Numbered from the stretch's first letter, positions 36,632 to 46,036 are shown. The stretch is DNA of 64,000 bases from Candidatus Paracaedibacteraceae bacterium (GCA_019459505.1 JAIBEV010000132.1:186001-250000); one strand, 5' to 3'. Program-made: numbers and translations. Notes: generated by a model not told the origin, from the letters alone.

Positions 36632-37641
36632 GATTGGCACCCACATTTTGTTAACTGAGCTGGACAATACTTCGTATGAGAAGAGTGTTGGTCAGCAACT
36701 CGGCTTGCCACCAATTTGGCGAGGCCCTCAATAAAGGCTGGATGAGCGCCAACTGTAGGAACTCGACCATAATGGGGAATATTTAACTCCACCGCTTTTG
36801 CTTTAAAATCCATATCTAATTCCACTAAAGTTTCAGAATGCTCAGATACAAAGGCCACAGGGATAATAATAACACCAACCTGATCCTGCGCTGCGCGCTC
36901 TAACTCATCTTCGAGGTTGGGCCCCAACCATTGAAGCGGACCCACGCGGCTCTGATAGCAGATTTGATGCTCGATCTTAAAGACCCGCATAATATGGGTG
37001 ACAGTTTGTTCAACTTGCCATTGATACGGGTCGCCCTGATCCACAAGCTTTTGGGGAATACCATGGGCAGAAAATAAAAGTCTCAAGGGAATTGTTGAGG
37101 GCGCTTGATTAAGCGTTTGCTGGATTAACTCTTGATAGGCCTGAATAAATCCCGGCTCTTGAAAATAACAGACTTGGTCAAGACTTTTAAGGTTCCCGGC
37201 TAAATCGTGCCACCGTTTTAAGCTTGAAGCTGTTGTTGTTGTCGAATACTGAGGATAAAGAGGCAAAGTGACAACTAAATCTGCTTCCCATTCTTTAACA
37301 GCTGTCACAGCTTCCTCTGTCAACGGATGCCAATACCGCATGGCAATAAAAACTTTTGAGGTCCACTCTGGTAAAATTTCTCTTAGTGATCTCTCAAGAG
37401 CTTGTTGTTGATGGTGAGTATTTTCTAAGAGGGGCGATTTCCCCCCTAACTTTTTATAAATATCTTGGGCTTTAGAGGTTCGACTTGCCGCAATTAGGCG
37501 AGCTAAAATCTGACGAAATGGACTGGGAAGCGCAATAATAGCGGGATCTGAAAACAAATTATACAAAAAGGGTCGAACACTGTCTAAATGATCAGGTCCG
37601 CCAAGGTTCATTAAAACAACAGCAAGTTTTTTCTGCTTCAT
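36625..37641 (-). CDS. hemH: Ferrochelatase
   Basis: Ferrochelatase inserts Fe2+ into protoporphyrin IX. The 338-residue protein has VVLMNLGGPDHLDSVRPFLY at the start, AMRYWHPLTEEAV, the catalytic His in RLLFSAHGIPQKLVDQGDPY, and the acidic FVSEHSETLVELD. The C-terminus ends KCGCQSC, a Cys-rich tail that could bind a cluster or metal, though it is shorter than the known 2Fe-2S-binding tails. It overlaps hemE by four bases and hemJ by seven. Confidence 0.95.
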   Translation of the reverse strand: MKQKKLAVVLMNLGGPDHLDSVRPFLYNLFSDPAIIALPSPFRQILARLIAASRTSKAQDIYKKLGGKSPLLENTHHQQQALERSLREILPEWTSKVFIAMRYWHPLTEEAVTAVKEWEADLVVTLPLYPQYSTTTTASSLKRWHDLAGNLKSLDQVCYFQEPGFIQAYQELIQQTLNQAPSTIPLRLLFSAHGIPQKLVDQGDPYQWQVEQTVTHIMRVFKIEHQICYQSRVGPLQWLGPNLEDELERAAQDQVGVIIIPVAFVSEHSETLVELDMDFKAKAVELNIPHYGRVPTVGAHPAFIEGLAKLVASRVADQHSSHTKYCPAQLTKCGCQSC

Positions 37642-38663
37642 CTACCCTGCCTCACCAGTTCACAAACCGTTTCCACATGCGAAATGGGGGTATGAGGTAA
37701 AATGCCATGACCCAGGTTGAAAACAAAAGAACGATTTTTTGCTACCTCTAAAATCTGCGCGATCGCTGTCTTTAGCTTTTCCCCGCCTTCTACAAGAATT
37801 TCGGGGTCTAAATTGCCTTGCAGGGGGATCTCTGCAGGTAGTAATCGGGCCAACTCCATCAAATTAGCATGCTGATCAATTCCCACAGCAATATTTAATT
37901 TTTTTTGAGCAAGCATCGTATAAGACTCTGAAATTCCTCGCCCAAAATAGATTATTGGAATATCCCCAACACGTTGACGCACCGTCGTTATAATCTGATT
38001 CAGCGGTTTAAAGAGAATGTCCTCTCTAAGATCGACAGGCACAAGGGAGGCCCAGGAATCAAAAATTTGTAAAACATTCGCCCCGGCTTGCACTTGATTA
38101 ATGAGATGTAAGCTGATGGAGTAGGTTAAAATTTCTAAAAGTGGCTGAAGATTATCAATGGTTTTTAAAGATTGGCGACTTAAGGAGAATTCATTTCCCT
38201 TGCCCCCATCCATCATATAAGTAGCAATGGTCCAGGGGGAGCCTGCAAATCCAATCAAATCTTTTGCAGGAGCTAAACTCTCTCTGGTTTGAGAGATAGC
38301 GTCATATACAGGGGCCAGAATTTGTTCAAACTGAGTCCACTTAGAAAATTGAGTTATAGTCTGCCAATCTAAAGGTTCTAAGAGGGGACCATGATTGGGA
38401 GCAAATTCTACTGTTTGCCCTAATGCCTTAGGAATAACCAAAATATCGCTAAATATAATCGCTGCATCATAGTCAAATCGGCGAATGGGTTGAAGAGTTA
38501 CTTCCGCAGCTAAATGAGGGGTAAAGCACAACGTCCAAAAACTTCCTGCTTGTTCGCGGACTTGGCGGTATTCAGGCAGATAGCGCCCAGCTTGACGCAT
38601 CATCCACAAAGCTGGACTATCGGTTTTTTTCCCTTTAAGAATTTTTGATAAGCGGTTTTCCAT
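37638..38663 (-). CDS. hemE: Uroporphyrinogen decarboxylase
   Basis: HemE removes four carboxyl groups from uroporphyrinogen III. The 341-residue protein carries the signature PALWMMRQAGRYLPEYR near residue 18, AAIIFSDILVIPKALG with the key Asp, and FNLGHGILPHTPISHV at the end. It starts 15 bases from a perfect CtrA-type site and directly borders the origin, the arrangement known from Caulobacter. First gene of the haem operon. Confidence 0.96.
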   Translation of the reverse strand: MENRLSKILKGKKTDSPALWMMRQAGRYLPEYRQVREQAGSFWTLCFTPHLAAEVTLQPIRRFDYDAAIIFSDILVIPKALGQTVEFAPNHGPLLEPLDWQTITQFSKWTQFEQILAPVYDAISQTRESLAPAKDLIGFAGSPWTIATYMMDGGKGNEFSLSRQSLKTIDNLQPLLEILTYSISLHLINQVQAGANVLQIFDSWASLVPVDLREDILFKPLNQIITTVRQRVGDIPIIYFGRGISESYTMLAQKKLNIAVGIDQHANLMELARLLPAEIPLQGNLDPEILVEGGEKLKTAIAQILEVAKNRSFVFNLGHGILPHTPISHVETVCELVRQGR

Positions 38664-39049
38664 AACAATAATAATACTTAATATATAATTAATAGTTGCT
38701 GTAGTGGATCCCTGTGAATAATGGGGATTAAAATTTATCCTTTGCTTTTTCCACAGAAATAGTTATCCACCTTCAGGATCTTACTCAACCTAACCGAGGT
38801 TTGGCAAAAATCAAAGCGTTACGTGACACTTTACCACAGGAAAACTGTGGATAACTTTGTGAACTATGGGGATAAATGAGGAGATTTTCCACAATTGGGG
38901 ATAATTTTTTTCAACGGTAGAAAATTTCTTGGGAAATGATGGGTTAAGTGCCATAGTTATACACAGATAAATTTTACGGTGCATAAGGACACCATTTATC
39001 CACGGATTATTCAGAAGGCTCTCAAAAGTTATGAACAAAGTTATCCACA
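38664..39049. other. oriC: Chromosomal replication origin (oriC)
   Basis: This is a 370-base non-coding spacer between divergent hemE and maf, the conserved alphaproteobacterial origin site. It has many DnaA boxes. Perfect to TTATNCACA are 38846-38854 (minus), 38957-38965 (plus) and 39041-39049 (plus, inside the maf start). Near matches are 38713-38721 (minus), 38747-38755, 38763-38771, 38867-38875 (minus), 38885-38893, 38896-38904 (minus) and 38996-39004. The AT-rich hemE side (ATAATACTTAATATATAATT) could be the unwinding element. Genes run away from it on both sides. Confidence 0.88.
38678..38692. promoter_or_regulatory. CtrA-type binding site at hemE/oriC
   Basis: TTAA, seven bases (TATATAA), TTAA: the exact full CtrA consensus. 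It lies 15 bases upstream of the hemE start and in the AT-rich side of the origin. In Caulobacter such sites block origin firing and control the hemE promoter. Binding here is inferred; a chance match is possible in AT-rich DNA. Confidence 0.6.
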
Positions 39050-39645
39050 CCCCTTCCCTTATTTTAGCTTCCCAAAGTTTTTCTCGTGCCCAAATTCTTG
39101 AAAAAGCAGGTATTTCCTTTCAAGCAAAGCCTTCACAGGTTAATGAAGGAGAAATAAAATGCCAGGCAAGAGAGCGAGGATGGTCTATTCAAGAGACTGC
39201 TTTGGTCTTAGCCAGAGCCAAAGCGCGTGCCGTCACACAGTTTTATCCACAAGATTATATCATTGGTGCGGATCAAATGATGCAATGCGAGGGACGATGG
39301 TTTGATAAGGCTGTTTCTTTGCATGAAGCAACCGAACAATTGCAGTTTATGCAGGCTAAGACTCACATTCTTCCCTCCGCATGTGTTATTTTTCATGGAG
39401 GGCAAGAAATATGGTCTACCGTGGTTACACCTGAATTGGTTGTGCGTCCTCTTTCATCGGATTTTATTGAAACTTATGTAAGGTGTCTTGGTGATGAAAT
39501 CCTCAGATCCGTTGGCTGTTATCAAGTCGAAGGGCTGGGAGCTCAGTTATTTGAAGAAATAAAGGGAGACATTTTCACAATTATGGGATTGCCTTTGTTA
39601 CCCTTAATGGCGGAATTACGCCGGTTAGGGATTTTAATGTTATGA
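39031..39645 (+). CDS. maf: Maf family nucleotide pyrophosphatase
   Basis: A 204-residue Maf/HAM1-like pyrophosphatase that hydrolyses non-canonical or UTP/dTTP-type nucleotides. Motifs are the N-terminal LILASQSFSRAQILEKAG, RAKARAV, the catalytic IIGADQMMQCEG and the C-terminal DIFTIMGLPLLPLMAELRRL. The ATG at 39031 is retained because the LASQS strand follows closely. Two perfect DnaA boxes lie inside the gene at 39041 and 39243. It overlaps aroE by four bases. Confidence 0.92.
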   Translation: MNKVIHTPSLILASQSFSRAQILEKAGISFQAKPSQVNEGEIKCQARERGWSIQETALVLARAKARAVTQFYPQDYIIGADQMMQCEGRWFDKAVSLHEATEQLQFMQAKTHILPSACVIFHGGQEIWSTVVTPELVVRPLSSDFIETYVRCLGDEILRSVGCYQVEGLGAQLFEEIKGDIFTIMGLPLLPLMAELRRLGILML

Positions 39646-40364
39646 AGCTGGGGATTCTTGGAAAAAACATTGCCCATTCTTTATCTCCTTTCCTCCATAA
39701 TTTTTGGATGCAACACCATGCTTTAAGGGGAACTTATGAGCTTGTAGATGAAGATATCGAGCACATCAAACCTGCTTTGGAAATACACCAAGGACTCAAT
39801 ATTACCAGCCCCTATAAAGAAGTGATAATACCCTATATGGATACCCTTACCGTATTAGCGCAGGAAATTGGGGCGATTAATACGATTTACCGTTTAGAAG
39901 GAAAGCTCGTGGGCGACAACACTGACTATTTTGCTCTCAAGGAAATGCTGATAAATTTTCCTCAGGCCACCAAAGCCATGGTTTTGGGAAATGGAGGGGC
40001 AGCAAAGGCTGCTATAGTTGCCCTTAAACATTTAGCAATCGAGGCTGCTGTTTATTCCCGGCAACAGGCTTGGGAGAATCGTCACAATCATCTCGCGGAT
40101 ATAAATGTGATCATTAATGCCACCCCGCTAGGATTGAGCGGACACGGTAGCCCTTTAACAGCACTACCAACGCATCAGTGTCTTATTATTGATATGGTTT
40201 ATCATCCGCTTGAAACACCCCTTCTTAAAATGGCCCAAGCCTCTGGCCATCCTATAAAAGACGGGTTAGAATTGTTGATTAGACAAGGTCAGCATAGTTT
40301 TTATCGATGGTGGGGCATGCTACCGGATTATGAATCGGCCAGGAAGTTTTTGACATGCAAGTGA
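39642..40364 (+). CDS. aroE: Shikimate dehydrogenase
   Basis: NADP-dependent shikimate dehydrogenase, 240 residues, somewhat shorter than the usual 270. It has GKNIAHSLSPFLHNFWMQHH, the substrate Lys in NITSPYKEVIIPYMD, the Asp in GDNTDYFALKEML, the nucleotide loop LGNGGAAKAAIVAL and INATPLGLSG. The shortening is spread over loops, and catalytic residues are kept. Part of the maf-aroE-coaE-dnaQ operon running away from the origin. Confidence 0.94.
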   Translation: MKLGILGKNIAHSLSPFLHNFWMQHHALRGTYELVDEDIEHIKPALEIHQGLNITSPYKEVIIPYMDTLTVLAQEIGAINTIYRLEGKLVGDNTDYFALKEMLINFPQATKAMVLGNGGAAKAAIVALKHLAIEAAVYSRQQAWENRHNHLADINVIINATPLGLSGHGSPLTALPTHQCLIIDMVYHPLETPLLKMAQASGHPIKDGLELLIRQGQHSFYRWWGMLPDYESARKFLTCK

Positions 40365-40942
40365 TTGGATTGACAGGATCGATGGCAAGTGGTAAATCAA
40401 GTGTTGTCCGGCGAATTCGCACCCTTCTGAAATGGCCCATTTGGGATGCCGATGCTGAGGTTAATAAATTGTATCAATGTCCGATAATTATTCAACGGAT
40501 TCTTCATCAGTTTCCTCTGGCCGTCACCAATCAAGGCTTGGATCGACAAAAATTGAGGTATGCTGTTTCGGAAGATTCAACAGCCTTAGTAAAGCTAGAG
40601 TCCGTTCTTTATCCGCCTTTAGAAGAGAGCCGGCGACGGTTTTTGTCTCATCATCAGCGTCTGAGAACGCCTGTTGTTCTTCTTGATATTCCCTTATTAT
40701 TTGAGAATAATCTGGAGAACCTATTCGATTTGACAGTCGTTATAAAGTGTTCAGAATGGTTGCAAAAACAACGAATTATGAAGCGTCAAGGAATGAAAGA
40801 ATCTTTGATGCAACGCCTCTTGGCTCGTCAAATGCCCCAAAAGGAAAAGCAACGACGGGCAGATATTATAATTGATTCCAATCTTAATCATCACCATACT
40901 TGGATTCAGTTTATGACAATGGTTGTGGGAGAAAAGCAGTGA
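40355..40942 (+). CDS. coaE: Dephospho-CoA kinase
   Basis: The last enzyme of coenzyme A synthesis. It has 195 residues with P-loop IGLTGSMASGKSSVVRRI, the DADAEVNKLY substrate segment, VVLLDIPLLFENNLENLFDL and the lid RLLARQMPQKEKQRRADIII. It overlaps aroE by ten bases and dnaQ by four. Members usually start directly with the P-loop strand, as here. Confidence 0.95.
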   Translation: MQVIGLTGSMASGKSSVVRRIRTLLKWPIWDADAEVNKLYQCPIIIQRILHQFPLAVTNQGLDRQKLRYAVSEDSTALVKLESVLYPPLEESRRRFLSHHQRLRTPVVLLDIPLLFENNLENLFDLTVVIKCSEWLQKQRIMKRQGMKESLMQRLLARQMPQKEKQRRADIIIDSNLNHHHTWIQFMTMVVGEKQ

Positions 40943-41628
40943 GAGAAATTGTTTTAGATACGGAAACCACGGGTTTCAATCCAAAAACAGGAGATAGAAT
41001 TATTGAAATTGGCTGTGTGGAGCTATACAATCTCTTACCCACTGGGCAGACCTATCATACTTATGTTAATCCCCAGCGAGACGTGCCCCCTGGAGCATCC
41101 AAGGTCAGCGGTATTACAACCGAGTTTTTATATGATAAACCGTTGTTTGTCCATGTTGTGGATTCCTTCATAGAGTTTATTGGGGATTCTCCTTTAATTA
41201 TCCACAATGCAAGTTTCGACATGGGGTTCATCAATGCAGAGTTGGAACGATTGTGCCGTAATCCCTTGCCCGTTACTCGCGCTATTGATACGGTCCAAAT
41301 GGCTCGTCAAAAATTTCCGGGATCTCCTGCTTCTTTGGACGCCTTGTGCCGCCGGTTTGGAATCGACTTATCCGCTCGTGTCACCCATGGCGCCTTATTG
41401 GATGCGGGCTTACTGGCATCAGTTTATTTAGAACTCAAAGGAGGACGCCAAGTCACTTTTGCCTTTCAAGCGGAAAATCAGGGTAATCACCGTATGCTGG
41501 TTCAAGAAATTAGTCAGTATAAAGATAGAGAAAAGCGCTCGTCGCGGTCTTTCTCTCTCTCCGAAGAAGAACGTCAACAGCATCAAGAATTTATCGCTAG
41601 CATTAAAAACGCGCTTTGGACTCAATAG
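40939..41628 (+). CDS. dnaQ: DNA polymerase III subunit epsilon (3'-5' proofreading exonuclease)
   Basis: A DEDDh exonuclease of 229 residues. It has REIVLDTETTGFNPKTGDRI (ExoI, Asp and Glu), IHNASFDMGFINAELERL (ExoII) and HGALLDAGLLASVYLEL (ExoIII, His and Asp). The C-terminal tail should bind the alpha subunit. The frame opens at TTG 40900, but GTG 40939 overlaps the coaE stop as GTGA and starts right before the first strand. A perfect DnaA-box sequence at 41198-41206 lies in the ExoII codons and may be coincidence. Confidence 0.95.
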   Translation: MREIVLDTETTGFNPKTGDRIIEIGCVELYNLLPTGQTYHTYVNPQRDVPPGASKVSGITTEFLYDKPLFVHVVDSFIEFIGDSPLIIHNASFDMGFINAELERLCRNPLPVTRAIDTVQMARQKFPGSPASLDALCRRFGIDLSARVTHGALLDAGLLASVYLELKGGRQVTFAFQAENQGNHRMLVQEISQYKDREKRSSRSFSLSEEERQQHQEFIASIKNALWTQ

Positions 41629-41853
41629 CGAAGGTAAAAAAGTTTTTTAGCTAACCCTTCGACACTTAAGTGAAAATTATATCAATCTTAATGCAATTAT
41701 AATAATCTGCAAATTTAGCTCTTTATCCATTTTAGGTTTCTAACTCTATTTCTTAAGCCGTTATTGATGAAAAGAGAATCACTCTTGCAATGGCTAGAAT
41801 TGCTTCCTATATATAAAAAGAGCTTAACAATATGGATATAATCAGAGGAATAT

Positions 41854-42813
41854 TTGATGAAAAATTCTATAGCCTTTTTAATGGGGATCTTCTTTTATTC
41901 ACAATGTGTGCCGACAGCAATAGGAAATGAAGCAGCAGAATCTCCCTTAACCGCGTCCCAGAATTTTATTACGGTCTACCATGCCCAATGTATTGATGGA
42001 ATATTTTTATCCTCCCTCGTAGAAGCTCTTGATCCTAATAAAGAAAAATTACATTATCTTCGTTCTGCTGAGTATACACTTGATGAATCAGTGACAGCAG
42101 CATCCTTTTTGGAAATGCCAGAATTCATAAATGCTAAAGGAATGAATGACATAAATGCTTGGAAACGGCAACGGATGATTTGTGTCAGTTTTAACTTGAT
42201 GGATACAACTGAAATGGATTCCGCCTCAAGCTTTCTCAAGCGGCCGACAGGAATCCTAGGTTCTAAAATTTCTGATGGTATGCCAGGCGCCGAAAAATTC
42301 AACACTATCTTAAGTAATATTTGTTATTATTATTTGCAAGCCACTCATTCTACCGCTTCCATTACTAGAATTTCAAAAGATCTTGAAGAGTATTACGAAC
42401 AGTTATTAAGCTTTACCAACCGAGCCTCTTTTCACCGTCTTTATACATTTAAAATTGACAAAAATATTTTTGAAAAGACGGCCTTCCTAGCAAAACCATA
42501 TGGCCATGATCCAGTCAGTGGAGAAATAGTGGGATTATATGAAAAAAGTATCGACCATAAATGGCCGTTTGATTATAGTGATCTTTCCTTAGTTTCCCAT
42601 GACAAGTTTACTTTGTTGAGTAATTTTATCCCAAAATTTATCGACAATCCGCAAGCGCGTCTTCTGATCACTCATCCTTTACTTTGTAAAGCAGAAAACG
42701 TTAAAATTTCTATTCAAGATTTTGCCGCCTCAAATGTCAGGATTAAAGGTATCTCAGCCCAGTCTTATGTCTCGCATCTTCCTCACGAGATTAAGCAATT
42801 AATTAATCAATAA
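41854..42813 (+). CDS. Exported hypothetical protein with faint DHH-phosphoesterase resemblance
   Basis: It has 319 residues with a signal peptide (MMKNSIAFLMGIFFYSQCVPTA). The first strand region ITVYHAQCIDGIFLSSLVEA resembles the start of DHH-family proteins (YHA.C.DG), but I cannot find the DHH triad, so catalysis is doubtful. The rest is not recognised. It stands alone after dnaQ with about 225 bases upstream. AGAGGAATAT lies eight bases before ATG 41854. Confidence 0.5.
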   Translation: MMKNSIAFLMGIFFYSQCVPTAIGNEAAESPLTASQNFITVYHAQCIDGIFLSSLVEALDPNKEKLHYLRSAEYTLDESVTAASFLEMPEFINAKGMNDINAWKRQRMICVSFNLMDTTEMDSASSFLKRPTGILGSKISDGMPGAEKFNTILSNICYYYLQATHSTASITRISKDLEEYYEQLLSFTNRASFHRLYTFKIDKNIFEKTAFLAKPYGHDPVSGEIVGLYEKSIDHKWPFDYSDLSLVSHDKFTLLSNFIPKFIDNPQARLLITHPLLCKAENVKISIQDFAASNVRIKGISAQSYVSHLPHEIKQLINQ

Positions 42814-43112
42814 AATAGAGAGCTAGCCCCCCCCTAAAAGTATTGAGTTTTAGAGGGGGTGAGTATAGTGCGGGCGACCCTTCATACAGGGAAAGTGTAC
42901 AGGTGCATGGGGATGGAGCGGGTTGCTTAATTTCTATCCTTAATACAGTCTTATCAATTCTATTAAAACGCAAGCAGTAGAGCCAAAAGTATATGACCTA
43001 TCTCCCTTGAAGCTGGATAAAAAGATATAGCTAAACTTACCTGTAGGGAGAGGTTCTGTATGCGGGGGTTGTCCTTATTACAGAATTTATTTCTAGGTTA
43101 ACATGGAAAAAA
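42814..43112. other. Intergenic region with a GC-rich inverted repeat
   Basis: About 300 bases between convergent genes. At 42830-42859 CCCCCTAAAA and TTTTAGAGGGGG form a stem with loop GTATTGAG, which could end transcription of the exported-protein gene, although no T-run follows. Short frames here lack any recognisable product. Confidence 0.5.
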
Positions 43113-43607
43113 TTAAGCAGCCTTAAGTAATTCTTCTACTTTTTCAAGGGCTGTGTTTTGATCAATGCTTTCTATCGCAGCTAGTTCACGCGCAAAGCGA
43201 TCGATGGCGGCTTGGTAAATTTGCCGTTCACTATAAGATTGGTCATTCTTAGTGTCAGATTTATAAAGATCACGAATAACCTCAGCCAAGAAAATAGGGT
43301 TGCCGGAATTAATCTTGGTTTCATATTCTTGGGCGCGGCGGCTCCATAAAACTTTTCTTTGGCGGATTTTACACCGAAGAGTATCAAGAGCTTTATCCAT
43401 TTCAGCATGACTTGACAACGCGCGTAATCCAGAAGCTTTTGCTTTTGCCAGCGGAATACGCATCAGCATTTTATCTTTTTCAAAGGAAATAACAATTAAT
43501 TCAACCTTAAAACCTGCAACTTCTTGATTTTCATAGGCCACAACTTGACCTAAGCCGTGGCTGGGATAAATAACATGCTGTCCAACGTTAAAGTCTTTCT
43601 TTTCCAT
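43113..43607 (-). CDS. carD: CarD family transcriptional regulator
   Basis: A 164-residue CarD/CdnL-type protein that binds RNA polymerase beta through its N-terminal Tudor-like domain (KKDFNVGQHVIYPSHGLGQV) and stabilises open promoter complexes, notably at rRNA promoters. The C-terminal helical DNA-binding part contains KVLWSRRAQEYETKINSGNP and SERQIYQAAIDRFARELAAI. ATG 43607 is used because AAGGAAAAA precedes it; the frame extends to 43637. It follows fdxA, the common alphaproteobacterial order. Confidence 0.93.
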   Translation of the reverse strand: MEKKDFNVGQHVIYPSHGLGQVVAYENQEVAGFKVELIVISFEKDKMLMRIPLAKAKASGLRALSSHAEMDKALDTLRCKIRQRKVLWSRRAQEYETKINSGNPIFLAEVIRDLYKSDTKNDQSYSERQIYQAAIDRFARELAAIESIDQNTALEKVEELLKAA

Positions 43608-43670
43608 AGGATTTTTCCTTTCTTTACGGTGCTGCAAAATAAAAGAGGGCTTTTCCGCTGTCCCTTTTAC

Positions 43671-44009
43671 TTAATTTCCTTTTCCAGGATTTTTTGAGAA
43701 ATAAAGCTCAAACTTATTTTTTACATCAACCCAATCGCGTGCATCAGCTGGTTCTGTACCTTTGCGATTGATATTGGGCCAATTTCCTGCATATTGGCGA
43801 TTGATTTCCACCCACTTTTCCATACCATCCCCGGTATCAGGTCGAATTGCTTCGGCGGGGCATTCTGGCTCACAGACGCCGCAATCAATACACTCATCAG
43901 GATTAATAACCAGCATGTTTTCCCCTTCGTAAAAACAATCGACGGGACAAACTTCAACACAATCCATGAATTTGCATCGTACACAAGCATCTGTAACAAC
44001 GTAAGTCAT
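43671..44009 (-). CDS. fdxA: 7Fe-8S/8Fe ferredoxin FdxA
   Basis: A 112-residue ferredoxin with two cluster motifs, [20 protein letters not shown] (near residues 9-28) and [15 protein letters not shown] (40-54). The extra spacing in the first motif and the long C-terminal tail match the FdxA group. It transfers electrons in the cytoplasm; partner unknown. AAGGTCAG precedes ATG 44009. It lies 63 bases upstream of carD on the same strand. Confidence 0.94.
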   Translation of the reverse strand: MTYVVTDACVRCKFMDCVEVCPVDCFYEGENMLVINPDECIDCGVCEPECPAEAIRPDTGDGMEKWVEINRQYAGNWPNINRKGTEPADARDWVDVKNKFELYFSKNPGKGN

Positions 44010-44113
44010 TAACTGACCTTTCTTCTTATCATTGTGCTTTTTAATAACACTTTATTTTCGCATTTTCACAATAGTATCATAGATTTATTTGTTCGACAAC
44101 TGTTGCGATAAAT

Positions 44114-46036
44114 CTATATTTTTTCTAGAATAGAATTAATATTTGAAATTGAAATGGTGAATTTTTGTCGCAGCTGTTCAATCACTTCGATGGGACGAAT
44201 GTTATCAGTTTTTATGACCATAATAATCGTCCGCGCTGTTTGGCCCACCTCCTTAATACCCAAATTTTCAGAGATCCCGGCTAAAGTATGGGCAGTTTTA
44301 AGAGATTCTTCGATATCTTCCTCTCCTTCAAGTTTAGTAACCAATTCATCAGCATCTACTTTATACGTATTCAGCAGTTTTATCATAGTCTCTGAGCCAA
44401 TTTCATTGAGGAGACTATAAATGAAACCATGATCAATGATATTAACATCTTTTTTGAAATTTTGGACCTTTGAGGCGGTGGGTGCATATTGCCGAATTAA
44501 TTGAATGATGGCTTGTTTATTGACGGGCTTGGTGGCAACGTCATTAAAGCCAGCCTCTCTAAATTCTTCAAGGGACGTTGTAATTGTATCGGCCGTAAAT
44601 GCGATTATAGCGATATCCTGTCCTTTTGGTGTGGTGCGAAGTGATTTTGTGGCGACAAAACCATCCATTTCTGGCATGTTAATGTCCATAAATATGAGAT
44701 CAAAATTTTCATTTTCCATCATGGTTAAGGCTTCTTTTCCATTCTTGGCAATTATGACTTTTTGTCCCAGGTTTTTGAGAATTCCCTCGATTACTTGTTG
44801 ATTAATGGTATTGTCTTCGGCCACTAAGATCTTTAGCTCAGGAAGTGTGGAGTCGATGGGCAAAGAGACCACGGATGGTTGTTGGGCTTGGGAAATGGGA
44901 AAAGGAATTGTGAACCAAAAAGTACTGCCTTTTCCAATCGTGCTTTGCACCCCGATATCGCCGCCCATTAAGGTGACAAGTTTTTTACAAATAGAAAGTC
45001 CCAAGCCGGTTCCCCCCCGGGTTCTTACTGTGGAGGGGCTAGCTTGAGTAAAATCTTGAAATAAACTGGGAATAATTTCAGATGGGATTCCAATACCTGT
45101 GTCGGTGACTCTAAATAATAAAGAAACTTTTTCTGAATCAAGCTGATGGCGTTTAACAGTTATATTAATTTCCCCCGCATCGGTAAATTTAATGGCATTA
45201 TTAATAAGATTAATCAATATTTGTTGCAAACGTACCTGGTCGCCTACTAAGTACGGGGGCACATTTTCATCAAGACTATAGAAAAGGTTGATATCTTTTG
45301 CCGATGCCAAGGGCGTTAAAATATTTTTTATATTGGCCATCACGCTGTAAAGATCAAAATCCACTTGCTCTAATTCTAATTTGCCGGACGCTATTTTAGA
45401 AACATCCAAGATATCATTGACGAGGGTCAATAGCATTTGAGTAGATGATAATATTGTGTGAACATACGAACGTTGGTTTTCATCCAAATCTGTCGCCGAC
45501 AGCACATTCGCCATTCCCATAATCCCACTGAGGGGGGTTCTTAACTCATGATTAAGGGAGGCAATAAATTTTGATTTTGTCTGCGATGTCTTTTCTGCTT
45601 CTTCAATGGTTCTTTCGAGTTGATCTTGTAAAACACGATAGGAATTGATATTAACAAGCGTCGCCATATAGGAATGAAGACCATTAGAGGTAGGATGGGT
45701 ATGAGACGTGACAAGCAAGCTAACGTAATGACCGGTCCGGTGGCGTAATCGATATTCTATTTGTTTTTTTTGGTTTTTTCCTTGGCGGCGGTCATCTACA
45801 TAAGCCAGCGCTCTGCTTCGGTCATCTGGATGGATAATATTTTCCCACCATTCTTCGGATAAAAGATTTTCATCATCGTGATCATATCCCAACATTTCAA
45901 TGAGGCGATTAGAAATATAGAATTTTTCATTTTGAATGATGTAAAATCCATCCAAACATTCTTTAAACCCTTCAAGAATCCAGTTTTGCTTGATATTGTC
46001 GGGCCTATCTTCGTTTTTTGACTGCCAAAAAGCCAT
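44114..46036 (-). CDS. Cytoplasmic hybrid histidine kinase (PAS-HisKA-HATPase-REC-HPt)
   Basis: A 640-residue phosphorelay protein without membrane segments. Residues 15-135 form a PAS/PAC sensor (NEKFYISNRLIEMLGYDH). The His is at about 163 in ASLNHELRTPLSGIMG. The ATPase motifs are DTGIGIPSEIIPSLF and GGTGLGLSICKKLV. The receiver Asp is in DLIFMDINMPEMDG, and a final HPt domain carries TAHTLAGISENLG. All relay residues are present, so it can pass phosphate to an unlinked regulator. It begins two bases after the cytochrome b561 gene, hinting at a respiratory or redox cue. Confidence 0.9.
   Translation of the reverse strand: MAFWQSKNEDRPDNIKQNWILEGFKECLDGFYIIQNEKFYISNRLIEMLGYDHDDENLLSEEWWENIIHPDDRSRALAYVDDRRQGKNQKKQIEYRLRHRTGHYVSLLVTSHTHPTSNGLHSYMATLVNINSYRVLQDQLERTIEEAEKTSQTKSKFIASLNHELRTPLSGIMGMANVLSATDLDENQRSYVHTILSSTQMLLTLVNDILDVSKIASGKLELEQVDFDLYSVMANIKNILTPLASAKDINLFYSLDENVPPYLVGDQVRLQQILINLINNAIKFTDAGEINITVKRHQLDSEKVSLLFRVTDTGIGIPSEIIPSLFQDFTQASPSTVRTRGGTGLGLSICKKLVTLMGGDIGVQSTIGKGSTFWFTIPFPISQAQQPSVVSLPIDSTLPELKILVAEDNTINQQVIEGILKNLGQKVIIAKNGKEALTMMENENFDLIFMDINMPEMDGFVATKSLRTTPKGQDIAIIAFTADTITTSLEEFREAGFNDVATKPVNKQAIIQLIRQYAPTASKVQNFKKDVNIIDHGFIYSLLNEIGSETMIKLLNTYKVDADELVTKLEGEEDIEESLKTAHTLAGISENLGIKEVGQTARTIIMVIKTDNIRPIEVIEQLRQKFTISISNINSILEKI

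Noticed and set aside
41198-41206. Perfect DnaA box inside dnaQ as part of the origin
   Set aside because: It encodes the conserved ExoII residues (IHNAS) and lies 2 kb from the box cluster, so chance is likely.
42827-42862. C-rich inverted repeat as an intrinsic terminator
   Set aside because: No T-run follows on either strand; kept only as a structural remark.
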